Source: Klebsormidium nitens
Lineage: Eukaryota > Streptophyta > Klebsormidiophyceae > Klebsormidiales > Klebsormidiaceae
Direction of reading: 5' to 3'
Length of the DNA stretch: 64,000 bases
Assembly (NCBI GenBank): GCA_000708835.1
Contig: DF237003.1
Coordinates: 169,275 to 233,274, forward strand
Shown here: positions 32,731-45,300 of the stretch, piece by piece
How positions within the stretch are numbered: the stretch's first letter is position 1
How the letters are laid out: every line of letters begins with the position of its first letter
Notes under the pieces: generated by a model
What the model saw: the letters and a program-made list of their open reading frames with translations, nothing else
Database searches by the model: none
What the model was told of the DNA's origin: nothing
Program-made: the position numbers and the translations under genes

Positions 32731-35700
32731 TCAAGCAGTTCTTCTCCAGCCCCCCGCTTTTGTCCGAACAAACACTCGAGGCTGATCGAATGGGAAGACG
32801 TCCCACCAATTGGGGTTTTCTACCAGAAATGCAAGCACCTTCCTTGTAGCGGGCAAGAATTCTGTACCCTCTGAAGTGGGCGACGTGGATGTTAGACACA
32901 GCAAGTCGCGATCATCCATTGCTTGCATTTGTCGGGCTATTGAGTCCATTCTCTCGTACTGACATGGACCCACGTGGAAAGAATCGGTTGCCGTTTGATA
33001 CGGCACGGTCAAAACGCCTTGCCATCGTGGATCGGGACCGCACGCCATCATGCAAACGCCCCTGAAAAGAAGGTCAAGAAAGAGTCAAAGCGAGGCGACT
33101 CCTTCAAGAGAGGGCGACCAACTTGTGACGACACATCTTTATCAACTTCGGCGGCCTCGCTGGAATAGGGGTGACAGCGCCACCTGGCCACTTCGCGATA
33201 TTCAAGTCAACCATTCTGCAGCTTACGGAGGACCTCAGTCGGATGAAGGACATGACTGGAGAAAGTGACCTTAGAGACACAACAAGATGACCAGAGGAAA
33301 CGATAAAACGACCCGGAGGACAGCAGCGGCTTCCTCGAACCGCCACTCACCGCACAACCCCGTCCGGCCCGCGCGCGTTCACCGAGAACGTCGCCGGGAA
33401 CGCGCGCCCGCTCTTCGGCTCGATCCCGAGCCCCCGCACGACCGGCATCGACAAATTGCCCACCTCCCGGTCCTTCCCCGTGTTGTGCCCCAGGATGCAC
33501 GCGGTCTTCACCTCCAGGCACACGTTCGACCGGTGCAGCATCCCGACCAACGCCGCGGCCAGCGGCCACGACTGGCCCCCCATCACTGGCCCCACGGCGT
33601 CATCATACCGTTCCTCTTCTTCTTCCATCCCCCGCGCCTCGAGCTCCGACGAGCCCTCCTCGACGAGCCGCTTCCCGGGCTCTTGCGCCGGCCGCTTGCC
33701 CTTGCCCCCCGACGGCCGCTGCGCCTTCGCGGAGCTGTCGGACTCGCCGCCCCCACCGCCGCTGCCCTTGTCCTCCTCTTCGCGCGACCGTTTCCCCAGG
33801 GAGGGGCTCCGCCCCTCGTCGTCCGACCGGTAGTCGAACCGCGCCAACCGGTGCGCCTCCTCGGAAACTTCTCCACGCGGGGGGGCAACACTCCGCACAC
33901 CGCCCTCACCCCCCCTGGACATCGTTGCAGGCCGCGGCTGCGCCTCACTCTCCGGCCCCTGAGGTTCTACCTCGCTTGCGCCCAACCCCCCCGGAACAGG
34001 CATTTCCGCCTTTCCCGTCCCTTGCGAGATCCCCGCCTCCCCTCCCCGCGTCAATGCGGCAGCTGCCGTCCCCGACGGTTCGCCCGGGGCACTCCCCCTG
34101 TCGGTCCAGTTCTCTTCCCCCGGGTTGTCTTGCAGGTCAAACGCCCCCCCGGTTGCGTCTTCATCGTCCCCCTCGTCGGAGTCGTCGTAACCCCCCACAA
34201 GGTGGAGTTCGAGCGGCCCGTTGACGGGTTCCATTGAAAGGAGCATGGCCGCTATGCCGGACTTGATGCAGTCCTCCCCATCGATGTGTGCAACAGAGGT
34301 CCTGCAGAGGGGTGGAATGTGAGAACGACGATCTGGAGGGGTTGGTGTTGGTGGTCTAATGGACGCCAATTGGGTCAGGCGTAACCGTGAGAGACGCACA
34401 ATTCGAGGACGCGCGTCCTGGATGCCGCAGCGTCACTAGTATAGGAACGGTAGTAGTCAACTGCCGAAGTCAAACAAGCACTATGATTGTGATTGCAGAA
34501 TGGTCTTTCTGCAATCACTGAAGCGCGCCAGCTGCAAGGACGGAAGCTCAATGGACGCAACGGTCTTTCCTCAAATAGCACGATAAGGACACCTGTCGGC
34601 AAGTTTTACGGCAAGAGTTTTGTCTCTGGCTTTTGCAAGCGTTCACGCGAGTCTGTTTACTCCAAATGTCTGATCAGCAGCAACACACAGCACGCTGCCA
34701 ATTTCCGTAGAGCCCCCCCCAACCTGGTTGCGGCATGATAACAAGACTTGCCTGCCAGTCTCGGGATCTCTCAGCGCCACAGCTATGCACGTCGTCATCT
34801 CATCGGTCCCGACGACATCCACGAACGCCGGCAGCACCGTCGCTCGCTCGCGCTGGAACACGTAGACGGTTCGCCTGCTGGCGGAGCCGTCGATGGTGCT
34901 ATGCATCTCGGAGGTGCTCTGATTCTCGCTCCCTGTAAAGTGGCCCACAATTTTGGTTGAAAAGAAGAGCTTTCTGGGCGTCTGCTTTGAAACCAGAAAT
35001 TCAGAAACGAGGAGGTGCTCTGGTTCTCGCTCCCTGTAGAGTGGCCAACAAGTTTTGGTTGAGAAGAACTTTCTGGGCGTCTGCTTTGAAACCAGAAATG
35101 CAGAAAGGAGCAACAACGTGATCCTCAATTGGTGCATAGGAGTGAGGTATATTACGGGGGCGAAACCAAGTCTGCCTTCAATGGGGTTCGCTTGCCTGCT
35201 TGTGCCTCAACATGGCAAGCTCAACAACCAAGTAACTTGACAAGTCTGACATGGCAAGAGCCAATTGCATCGCATACGCAGACCAAATTGGCTGCCAGTA
35301 AGACTCTATTGCCTAGGACATGCCAGCACTTTATAGCATTGCAATACAGGGCGGCCAAGAAAGAACCGAGACGCCATACTCAGCCCCCTCCTTTTCAATA
35401 TCCCCCTTCCACTTGGTAACGTCCGTTCTAAAATCGCCCCTTGAAAACTGAAATCACGAACGAACGCCATACCCGATCGAGGTTGGCCGGAGTCGCCCCG
35501 CGGCTCTTGTTGCTCGGACGCTCCTTTTCCCGATCCGCTCGGCTCTGCTGCCGCAGGCCCCGCATCGCTCCTTCGCTCCGCAGCTGACTGTTCAGAAGGA
35601 CCTCTTGTGCTTGGACCACTTTCAGGACCAGAGCCCTTTGACTGCAAAGGAACCAATCGAATGCATTGTAAGTTGTTCTCCTTCTGCTTTGGCTTTTTTT

Positions 35701-38161
35701 TGTACAGTCTTACCGAACCGGCGGTCCCGATCCTGAGTTGCTTGCCTCATTGTCAATCAGCTGAACCAAGTTGGACATACGTGCAGGACATGCTCCGTAA
35801 AAGCTCATGTCAAACTACCTGACTTCTGGTAGAGCATGCGATCAAAGCAGTCAGCATTCGCTGACTGACGCAACAGTCTGCAACGTGGCCAAGACACACC
35901 ACGGCGCATTGCCTGCGGATGGGGACTCTACGTCATTCACAGAATTGATGCTGCATTTTGCATATCGTTTGTATGGAAAGGTGCCTGACACCAGACTTTT
36001 GGGCCTGCCTGGAGCACCTTTAGCCACGAGCGCATTCAGTGATTACGCAATCATAATGAAGCCAACTCCCGCTATCACCAAACCTTGAGCAAACGGAATC
36101 TGCCGGTTAGGCTTGGAATCATAAGCATGCTTCTGTTTTGTAAGGTCCCACATAAGTCCCTCTAGTAGATTCCTAACGCACGTTGTAGAAGGTGTGGTGG
36201 CACCTCTGCAACCCGCTCGAGAATCGGGTCCACTTACCTGGTCACCTTCACTGGACTTTGGACCAGGTTCTGCAGGGATGGACCCTTCTGTCCACGTGCC
36301 AGCAGGCGTCGACGGTGTATGGCCCCCTTCTTTTTGGTGCACTGTTTGGTCGTGGACAGACCTTGGGCTGGGAGGAGTCCTCCGATCCTCTGGGGCGTCA
36401 ATCAACTCCGGCTTCTGCTGCCGGAAAGCCGCTGCGCTTGCAACTATCTTCGGATGGCGCAAGAGGGTCAGCAACAGGTCCCAGCCCTAGAGAAGCGACG
36501 TTCGAGTCAGCATTGAAGAAGGTGTCAAAGATATTACGGCATTTTTTTACTGGGGTCATTGCAACTTGCTGACTGGAGTGCTTTGCAAGGTTCAGCTCAC
36601 AAGAGTCCTCACAGCGTCAATGTTACTAAAAGCTGCAGCATGACCACTCAATTGATATGGCCACCTTTCATGTGCCGGGATTAACAATCTCATCCGTTCC
36701 ACCATGCCTCTAAGTTTGTGGAAGTGCTGGCGCGCAGTGCGGATGCTGCTAACTGTAACCATTGCTCCAGAATAAAGCTGCTCAAGGCTTCAATGGAAGT
36801 CAAAGGTACTCGACAAATTGGACGCGAGAATCTGCTCAAAATACACAACTTTAAAACACGGCAGCCTTTGATCACAACGTCCATATAGAAGAGCAATGCC
36901 CCAGAGAACTTCTGCAATGGAGGATGGATTCCCAGGCTAAAGATAGAAAGCAGCCTAAAGATAGAAAGGAAGGATTCGATCTCAATCAAAGGATGTCAGT
37001 TCCTGATGATGGAAGCTCCCTCTCAAAAGCAACTTGGGATTGATCGAGTGTGGTTACGTAGCGACCACGGCACTCGTCTGATGAGCTCAACTGTGGCCGA
37101 CCTCTCTAAATGGGAGAATACAACGTCATAGTCTGAAAGTATGGCAATGCCAATGCTAGATCCTCATAGGTTAGGGTTCTGCTTGCAGGGAGGATTGATG
37201 TACTTGGCACCACGCCAATGAGGAGGATCCAGGCCAGGTCACTACAATGTGCTTGCACTGCCAATCGGTGACCACTCAGCCCCAAGAGCAAGAACCATGA
37301 GCTGATATCTTCAATTTGAGATAAACGATCCTGATACCTTCTAGGAGCTCATTCTGCGTTGCAAGGAGTGCAGATGACCGAAACTGGGAAGACAATTGCC
37401 AACAGATTGACCACTGCTGCAGAAAAACAACCTGGAGTCCAAAAGGACTACTAGAAGTACGCAAGCCAAATTTGTCAAAGGCAGCAGCTCAATGTCAGCA
37501 GCTCACTGTCAGCCTGTGCTGACTTCACTACTCCAGAATGTTTCACTTTCATGTCTGCAACCTGCTGCTGATAACATACTAACATAAGAAACAGCGTGTA
37601 AGGTTGACGACCACATGCAATGCTGAAGAACTCATACCGGAAAAAGGTGAGAGAAGCAACTTGTCCTGCACAGAAGTGGGCTTTGGGAGATAGGACAAAT
37701 GAACATTCTTTCTAAACTCATCAAGGTCAATGCAGAGGTTTGGAAAAATGCATACTAAGCTCAAGTACACGACGCATCAAGCTGTGCCAAGCGTGCTCCC
37801 AATGAGTGTCCACTGCTGTTGCAATAGCAGGAACTGACTTAACCACTGCAACTTCTCAACTTGGGCATGATAATCTACGGTTTCACATTGTATCACCAGG
37901 ATTGAGAAGAAAGAGACCAAAGGCACTACTGGTAGCACACAAAAAAAAGCATGCTTCCGATATAACAAGTGCCGGCTACTTCCCAGGCCAACAATGACAA
38001 AACTTTGACAGAAAGCGGGAAAGCAAATACAAGTATTTATATCCAGAATCTGAGCGTTAAAGCATTGCCACGAGCAAGGTATGCATGCAACTGATGCTTA
38101 CCTCATTGCCATCCCGCGATGTCGCAATATCACCCAAAGGGATCCCATCAACCAGCAACAT
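32731..38161 (-). CDS. NTAN1: NTAN1-like protein N-terminal asparagine amidohydrolase, 646 aa
   Basis: This family deamidates N-terminal Asn to Asp and feeds proteins into the Arg/N-degron pathway (cytosol/nucleus). Exons: 38161-38102, 36486-36238, 35641-35473, 34932-34752, 34301-33351 and 33061-32731, all in phase. Exon 1 starts MLLVDGIPLGD, as in plant homologues. TVYVFQRERATVLPAF and VVGTDEMTTCIAVALRD follow, with Cys208 the predicted nucleophile. Then come SVAHIDGEDCIKSGIAAML, ELHLVGGYDD, KTACILGHNTG, PVVRGLGI and AFPATF. The last exon matches the NTAN1 C-terminus (FHVGPCQYERMDSIARQM, LVENPNWWDVFPF). Human NTAN1 is 310 aa; this one is longer because of an N-terminal linker and a roughly 200-residue acidic, Gly/Ser-rich insert (about 259-460) inside the catalytic fold. 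Intron 4 has a GC-AG donor (GGCAG^GCAAGT). A 101-bp tandem duplication copies the acceptor of exon 4. Confidence 0.92.
34910..35108. repeat. 101-bp tandem duplication spanning a 3' splice site of the NTAN1 gene
   Basis: Two near-identical units start at 34910 and 35011 (GGAGGTGCTCTGATTCTCGC and GGAGGTGCTCTGGTTCTCGC). Each contains, on the minus strand, a pyrimidine stretch, CAG and the first exon bases GGAGCGAGAA. Only the gene-proximal copy (exon start 34932) keeps the NTAN1 frame; the other (35033) would shift it. Confidence 0.9.
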
Positions 38162-39267
38162 GCTTTGTTGCTTTTTTAATCCAATGACCTCACACTCTTT
38201 TCTGAGCTCTTGCTTGATTACCACAGCCCTGTCCAGGAGAACAGTTGCTCTTCCTGAGCTCTGTGCTCCGCATGATCTAGAGGTTTCCAGGAACACCCGC
38301 CGTTAGTAAAGAAACATCCTTAGCCTCTTAGCGTCCTGTCCACTTTGACCATCAACCACGGCATGTGACATCTAGAAAAGCCTCCTTCAGTGGCCCTGCA
38401 AGCGCCATCTCGTTCATTGATCTGCACCGCCTCAACTACGAACTAGGACTACCTACCAATCCTACCAACTGCCCAGCACGGATTGCCAATGCAAGCAGGA
38501 AACAACGCCACAAATGTTCCTTGTTGTCTGCTTTTCCTTTGGTTTTCCTTCGGTTTCGCAACGAAGTCTTCGATTATGACGGTTCGCCCGTCTTTGAATT
38601 ACCGTGCTCTTGACCGTGGATCCAGATTAGTTGCATCGGACGGCACACCAGGCTTTTAACCTTTTGCACAAATCGACGTCTATCCAGAAGTGCAAAAAAA
38701 CGCTCCTGCATCGCAGATGCTGACACATGTCAGAGTCAGAAATGTTGCCGTACGTGTCAGAAGAACACAATGTTATTGCCTGTACTTCGTCCGATTGGAT
38801 CCCAAGCCACTGTAGCCGTCGATTCTGGGTAAGCACGGAAAACCACAATTGTGGAGACGAACTGCACGCAGAACGCCATTGTGGAGGGTGCGCTCGATGC
38901 AAGGGACTGCATGCAAGGGACTCGGCCGGCTGGAGCGGAGGAGTGGATAATGCGGAATTTGTCAATAACGTCGTATCGAAATCGAAGGGTTGGCTGTCTG
39001 CATTACAAATGCCGTGAGGCGTGTGTAGCCGGGCTGGGGTTGGTTGTTTGCTATGACGGGGTAAAACACTTTGGAGTTTGCCAGTCGACAACCAATCAGA
39101 TTCGTTAACGAGTTCCAAATGAGCATGCATTGGTCAAGAAATGCTCCCTTTTCCCGCTATACGGGTCGGTTCGTCAGACTGTTTACATGCTATGACAGTA
39201 ACACCAAAACCTCCCTTAAAATCTAGAAGACTTTTGTAAAATCTATCGGGTATTCTTCTATTATTTA
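38162..39267. other. Divergent spacer upstream of NTAN1, left part
   Basis: This is the 5' flank of NTAN1 up to the inverted-repeat element at 39268. The short duplication CAAGGGACTGCATGCAAGGGACT occurs near 38900. No supported exon. Confidence 0.4.
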
Positions 39268-39726
39268 GGGGCTCGTCGCATGCGACCGCTACATTTCTGT
39301 TTCCGCGAGAATGTGGCGGTTCCAAGACCAAACCATCGCCGCATGCCACCGCCACACGGACAAAATTTTAGAAAGTACAGTTCGATCGCGCGATCGGACC
39401 ATCAAAACCGCCACAATCTGGATCGCGTTTTCGTACCCCTGCCAGATTCTGGCGGTTCCGACACTCCGAACCGGGGACTTTTATGGTCTGAATCTGCAGA
39501 CTGCAATTGCCCGGTACTGAATCGGTAATTATCCATCTTTTCTTTGCAATTAAAATGTATTTTTTGGAATTGGATCCGGAGAGTGACCGCCAGACTATCG
39601 AACGCGCCGTCGAAAACTGTACCTTGTTAACAATTTGTCCGTACCGCATTCGTACATCCTGACCCGAAGTCAACCCGCCACATTCTGGCGGAAATGTAAT
39701 TGTAGCGGTCGCATGCGACGAGCCCC
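39268..39726. mobile_element. Harbinger-like MITE, 459 bp, with TTA target-site duplication
   Basis: The termini are near-perfect inverted repeats of about 28 bp beginning GGGGCTCGTCGCATGCGACC and ending with its complement. They are followed inward by a second inverted pair around CCGCCACATTCTGGCGG. The element is flanked on both sides by TTA (39265-39267 and 39727-39729). A 3-bp TTA/TWA duplication with G-rich ends is the hallmark of PIF/Harbinger elements. There is no transposase; internal CCGCCACAATCTGG repeats form further hairpins. The near-perfect ends suggest recent activity. Confidence 0.85.
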
Positions 39727-39729
39727 TTA

Positions 39730-42356
39730 GGAATTTCAGAATGCTGAATCTGGATCCACCATGCACTGTGCAGGCTGAGGAACTCCCGATGAGTGTTCCG
39801 AACATCTCGGCGCCCTCAAAGCTTCTGCCTACCGGTCACATTGCTCATGCGAATGCGATGTGCGCCAGTCCATTCAAGGCATGGACGCGAGAGAAGAACT
39901 TTGATGAGGTTGCTACAGCTGCACAGCAGCAGATCAATGTGGCTTTTGAGCAAGTTGTGACTTGCTCTGTAGTGTAGCTGATCAATGTGGCTTGTGAATC
40001 GAGAGTCCTCCTGAGTTCTGCGCGCCTTTCCTGCCCGGGCTGCTCCCAACGAAGTCAAAACACTTCGTATCGATGTCCTCCATATGAGCTGGACCTCAGC
40101 AGTGTTTTCGAAGGGGGGGGTTGCAGAGCAGGTCCATCCGAGTGGCATACCTGAGTGTGTGACCACTCTAGAGCCGATTGCTTGTTGAAAACTTTTTGTA
40201 AAGGGATTGTATGGAGCTGGCACCGCAGGTATATGGCATTTGTAAAGTGGTGAGCTACGCATTGTCCTTCGGAATCTTGTGCAGAAGCTAAGTGCGACTC
40301 ATGGTAGAATCGTCACGTCACGAGGCTGCATAGTGATCTGCTTCCTACATCGACAGGCATCATCCTTACTGGCACTTCCATTCAAGACGTGCGCCCGAGA
40401 CATACACATTCATTGCCATTAGCAATCTCGTAACAAAGCTTTGCTCGCCAATCAACTGAATTTGTAGCTCATAGACCTGCATTGCATCTTGGCATCATTA
40501 GAGGTCCCCGCATCAATAGACATAGTCGAAGAGTTCACCCCTGGTTGCTGGCTCTGCAACCTGAAGGGGCGCATATTAAGGATATCGTGGAACTCACGAC
40601 CGCCTCAAGACTTGATAGAGTGGAGCATTGCAGCAGAGGCCTTACAAGTCTGGTAAGAACCAAAACTCCCTTGCCGTCTATTTCCCCCAAGTTCAGAGCA
40701 GTGGGCATCGGGTTGCAGGCATCGTTGTCGTCAGCGCCTGCGGGGACAGAATCTGCTTCCAGTAGCAGTTTCAGGAACTCTACAAATGCCAAGGAGATAC
40801 ATTGCACTCTTCAATGGCTGCTGCTTTTTCTGATAAGATTACCGCATTCATTGTCTGATCAAGTTGTGCTTTGATGGTATGCTGAATTTGAACCATTAGG
40901 TTATTATTCAAGATGTGTATTGATGGTATGCATAGCAATGAAAGAGCCTTCTATCTGCAAGCCAGACACGTGTGGAATCTGCATTGCTCCTTGGCCTTCC
41001 TAGGCGAACGTGTTTTTCGTTTTGAGGAGCGTTCTGGTTTGCAAAACAAACAATAATCTGGATTTTTACATCCAAAAGTAGCCAACTTTGGTATGCGGTG
41101 TCATGCTTGAACCATTTGGCGCACGGGTGTCACTGCAGTGGCTTTGTGTAGTTGATGGTCAACCTAATGCCTTGTACATGTGCTGTTCCCAAAACTTGCC
41201 CCACAGTGGATGCACTCTATTCCACATTGGTCTCAGTCATGGTTCTGCTCTCACTTGACAAGCCCTCAAGGCCCGCTCAAGTGTACAGCCGTCCTGAATG
41301 GTCACAACTAATTGCGAAATCATTCGGCACCTGGAATGTTTGATGAGTCAGTATTTGTAGTTCTGTATTCAAGTCTGGTACAAAATTACCAGAGAAAGGA
41401 TTGTCTGACTAGATTTACAATCACGGGAAGCCTTTGCACCTCTGCACCCTGCACTGAGCCACCCTACTTTGGGTACTCATGTGCCCTTCGTCGCTTTGAG
41501 TTCAGGGTGAAGCTGTGTGCTTCAATGCAACAATTGCATACTGGCGTAACCAGACATCTTTGCTGCCGTTCATAAGCTTTTGAAAGTGTACTCTGCATTG
41601 AGACAGGTCCACTAGTAACCAGGCTCCTTGGCGGTGGTTCTGAGGGCCTGCAATTCTCTGCAACTTCTACCTCAGGAGAAAGTTAGAGGCAGCTCCTGAA
41701 CAAGATAAATAGAGCAGCTGCTTTCACTTGACCTGCTATGGATGGAGTGCATCTTCACCACTTGCTTTGTGCTCTTATACTCCAAACCTCTAAAGCGATT
41801 GGTGATACTCTCTGCACTTGAGGTTTCTTGCATTTTGATCAGCAGAGTTGGTATGCCTAGCTTGGCATCTGGGTGACAGACACCAGGTCCAAAAACCCAT
41901 CTCTTGGCCAAGGGGAAACCTCTAGCAGTCTGTTTTCGTATGTGAGATTGTGCCAAGGGTCAGTTCCAGGGGGCATGCTTAATACTCTACTATCTGAGAC
42001 CCGGCAGAACTTCTCTGTTCTATTGTATCCATGACCCAAGGTCCCACAGCCCCTTCATGCCATTGTACATTGGTCATGCTGCCAACAGAAGTTCTTCCAC
42101 CTTTGCTCACCAATTCAACATGAGCAAGGGCGAAACAAACGTGTTGCTGAGTCCAAATTTCATGCAGCCAACAGGCCCCTCGCACTGCATTGCTATTCCT
42201 CTCTACTGGTTGCGGATAATTTCACGCCCTTTCGTTGCAGGTCAATTGCCCTGCAAGGCGGTATATCGTGAAATGCACACCAATCGCAGCAGACAATTGT
42301 CATTTGTTAATCCCACGAGTGTCAACCTGACGCGCATCTTCCTTGCAGGGTGGCAG
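39730..42356. other. Spacer and probable 5' region upstream of the CCCH/RRM gene
   Basis: No gene model with paired splice sites could be built here. A minus-strand stretch 40779-40646 is bounded by an acceptor (TTTGTAG) and donor (GTAAGG) and reads like protein (EFLKLLLEADSVPAG), but no partner exon was found. CCTTGCAG just before the ATG at 42357 suggests a 5'-UTR intron of the downstream gene. Confidence 0.35.
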
Positions 42357-45300
42357 ATGGCGGACATGCAGGAGGCCACACGCAATGTCTATCAGCGTGT
42401 GCGGAACTTGGATGCCGCAAATGCATCCAAGCTAGTGGGGTGGCTGCTGATGCAGGACCATGCGGACGAGGAGATGCACCGGCTAGCAATGGGCTCAGAT
42501 GCGGTCCTGATGTCGATTCTCTCGAAAGCTAGGTGGGGTTTGTGCTCTGGCTCCCGTTAGTTTTGGCTCATTGCATCCACTGGTATCTGGGAATGCTTCA
42601 CATTTTCAGATGTGACAAAGAGTGGAGATTGGGACACATGTTTGGATTACCTGCCTGGAGGTGACTGGACGTTACGTTCGTCAAGCCACTAATGTGTCCC
42701 TTTCATCAAATGTGTTTCTTTCATCTGTCAACATCAAGCTGGTGCTTGGCAAAGTCCAAAGAGGCCTGTGTGCCACACATCAGTGGCTCTTGTTTGCATT
42801 CCAACTGGTTCAAATGGTCACATAAGCAGAATTTTACAGTTGCTCATTGAATATTATGATGATTCCGTGGTTCCTGACTTCTAACCTTCACAAACAAGCT
42901 TCTCCTGGCACTGCCCCTTCCCAAAATGAGTCCGCCTGCTGTCATTTCAATGCCAACTCTAGTTGTTTTCTGACGTCCTTTCTTGGGGCTCCGATTGACG
43001 CTGACCTCGTGAAGATAGAGCCAACTTCTGTCCCCTTGTTCTTGAGCTCCTCTTGCCATTCAGATCCATCTGCTGTTATTTTTCCTCTTGTCCTCTCCCT
43101 CACTTCTTATTCCATTCATAAGCCTCCTTCCAATTCCTCATCCTGACCCAAGCACCTTTCCCACTGCAGAAAAGAGCTCGGCCTGACCCCCCAAATCAGC
43201 CCCCACCAGCTGCAATCCGGTCTTGACGCCTTCTTCTCCCAAGGTCTCAGCGGCCTCAGCCTGGACCCTTATTCCAACGGCCTCCGCAGTCCTGCCCAGT
43301 CCCCAAAGCCCTTTCAAAACGGCTACTTCCACAGCCAGAACAGCCTCCCCCCTGAGAGAAACTTCTTCCCGCACGACGAGCTGAACCACCGGCTGGCTGC
43401 CAGGCTCGGCAGCGGCAGCTTCCCCAAGGGGGGGGGGTCTTACGAGCTCAGCCGGAGCCTCGACACTGGGGGGTTGACCATCCCCAGTCTCGACATGACG
43501 TACTCGAACGGGGGCCATGGGTGGAAACCGTGCATGTATTATGCGCGAGGGTTCTGCAAGCACGGCGCGAGCTGCAAGTTTCTGCACTCCCCCGGATCCA
43601 GCCCCAGTCCACGAATGGGGGGGTTGGACCAGTATGACCAGGATGGGTTCTCTCTAGAAGATGGGACCCCCCTGGAGCATTTGGAACTCGAGTTGAGGGC
43701 GTTGTTGACGGGGAGACCCCCCGTCAGCATGGCGTTGCTGCCACAGTTATATGCGGAGCGGTTTGGGAAGGTGTTACGGGCGAAGGGGTACGGGAAGGCG
43801 GGGCTCTCGCTGACGCTGCTCCTGGAGAAGATTGGTGGGATCATCTTCCTAGAAAGGTAAGTCGACTTTCCTCTTTTGCGTTTTCGTTTGTCTGCCTCTA
43901 CTAAAACATGCCTGTTAGACCTCCTCCTGTTCTCCGAGTCTGCCTCTTTATCTTCTCTTATCTGATTATTCTCGTTTTCTCGACTCTCTGATCTCCGGCC
44001 TTTGTAAGTGAAGCAGGAAACGAAGATTGGTAACAGCGGGCCTGAAGGTCTGAAAGGACTCCGTAAGTCACAATAAGTGCCTAGAGCATGGCGTGAGTCG
44101 ATATCTGCCACACAGAAGCTCAAAAACCATTAGAAAAGCAGAGGTATAAGCGGACCAAGCGTGAGTGTCGAATCTGAAAGACGGTGCACCCAGATGCTTC
44201 GTCCAAGGGATACTGATATGTCAGCAATGAGCGGACCTCCGCTCAATTCCACCAGACCAACCCGTCCTCACTTCGAGCACACATCCTCTTCAGACAGATT
44301 CATCCTTATTTTGAGCACAGCCTTTAAGCAACCTGAATCCAACTTCCAACACATGCTTCACCGCTTGCAGGCCGGACGGATTCAAAGTGGTCTGCCTCGC
44401 AGAGGACGCCGGCCGGTACAGCATTAAGAACGGAATCGACCCGGAAGCCGAACGGAGCAACCGCCAGATTTACCTCACCTTTCCCGCCACCAGCGTGTTT
44501 GGAGAGCAGGACGTTCGGGACTACTTCAGGTGAACTTACTGACAAGCAAATGCTATTTTACTGCCTGATGACGTGAAAATCTGTGGATGGTTGTGGGCGC
44601 CATTCGAGAACTAGAACCAGATGTTTGTCCCAGGTTGAGACGCTTTAAGTCCCCTTTGAACTTGACATCCGCTTCGTATGTCGGGCTCTTCTTTTCCCAA
44701 TCCCGGAGAGGGTTCAGCCGTTGCTGATCCACTGAAAAGTCCACTGGAAAGGTCCCTTGTAGTCAGCAAAAATCAGAACAGCATGCTTTTTGTGCTATCT
44801 ACCACAAATCTTTCGCCTAACCCATGACTTTGATAAATCCAACGTCACGACTTACCTGGCCATCTTGACGTGCTTATCAACCTCGGCATCTACGTTGATA
44901 ATCATCAAAACCCCTGCAAAACGACTCTCCCAAACGGAGCACCAGAAACTCAAACCCCCCCCAAAGCAACATCTCCCCACCTTGCTGACGATTGCTATCT
45001 TTGTTGACGCAGCCGCTTCGGCAAAGTGGAGGACGTTCGGATCCCGTACCAGCAGCAGCGCATGTTTGGCTTCGTGACCTTCTCCGGCCCCGACGCTGCA
45101 CGGGCCGCCCTCGCCGCAGAGAACCCCCACCAGATTCTCGAAGCGTTCGTCCTCGTGAAGCCGTACAAGTTCAAGGGGAAGGCAGCGGAGCAGTGAGTTG
45201 CTGCTCTCGTTTGCTGACTCTAAAGTCACGGCGCTGATATCTGAAAAGAATGCCCTTCGAAACCGAAACTCCGTCTGTTCCTTCGGTATTAGTGCAAGTT

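Noticed and set aside
33287-34237. Long plus-strand open frame (316 codons), Arg/Pro-rich
   Set aside because: Antisense shadow of the GC-rich NTAN1 exon; composition is an artefact of that exon's acidic codons and no family match is visible.
40482-40874. Plus- and minus-strand frames around 40500-40870
   Set aside because: Competing frames on both strands, no partner exons and no recognisable family.
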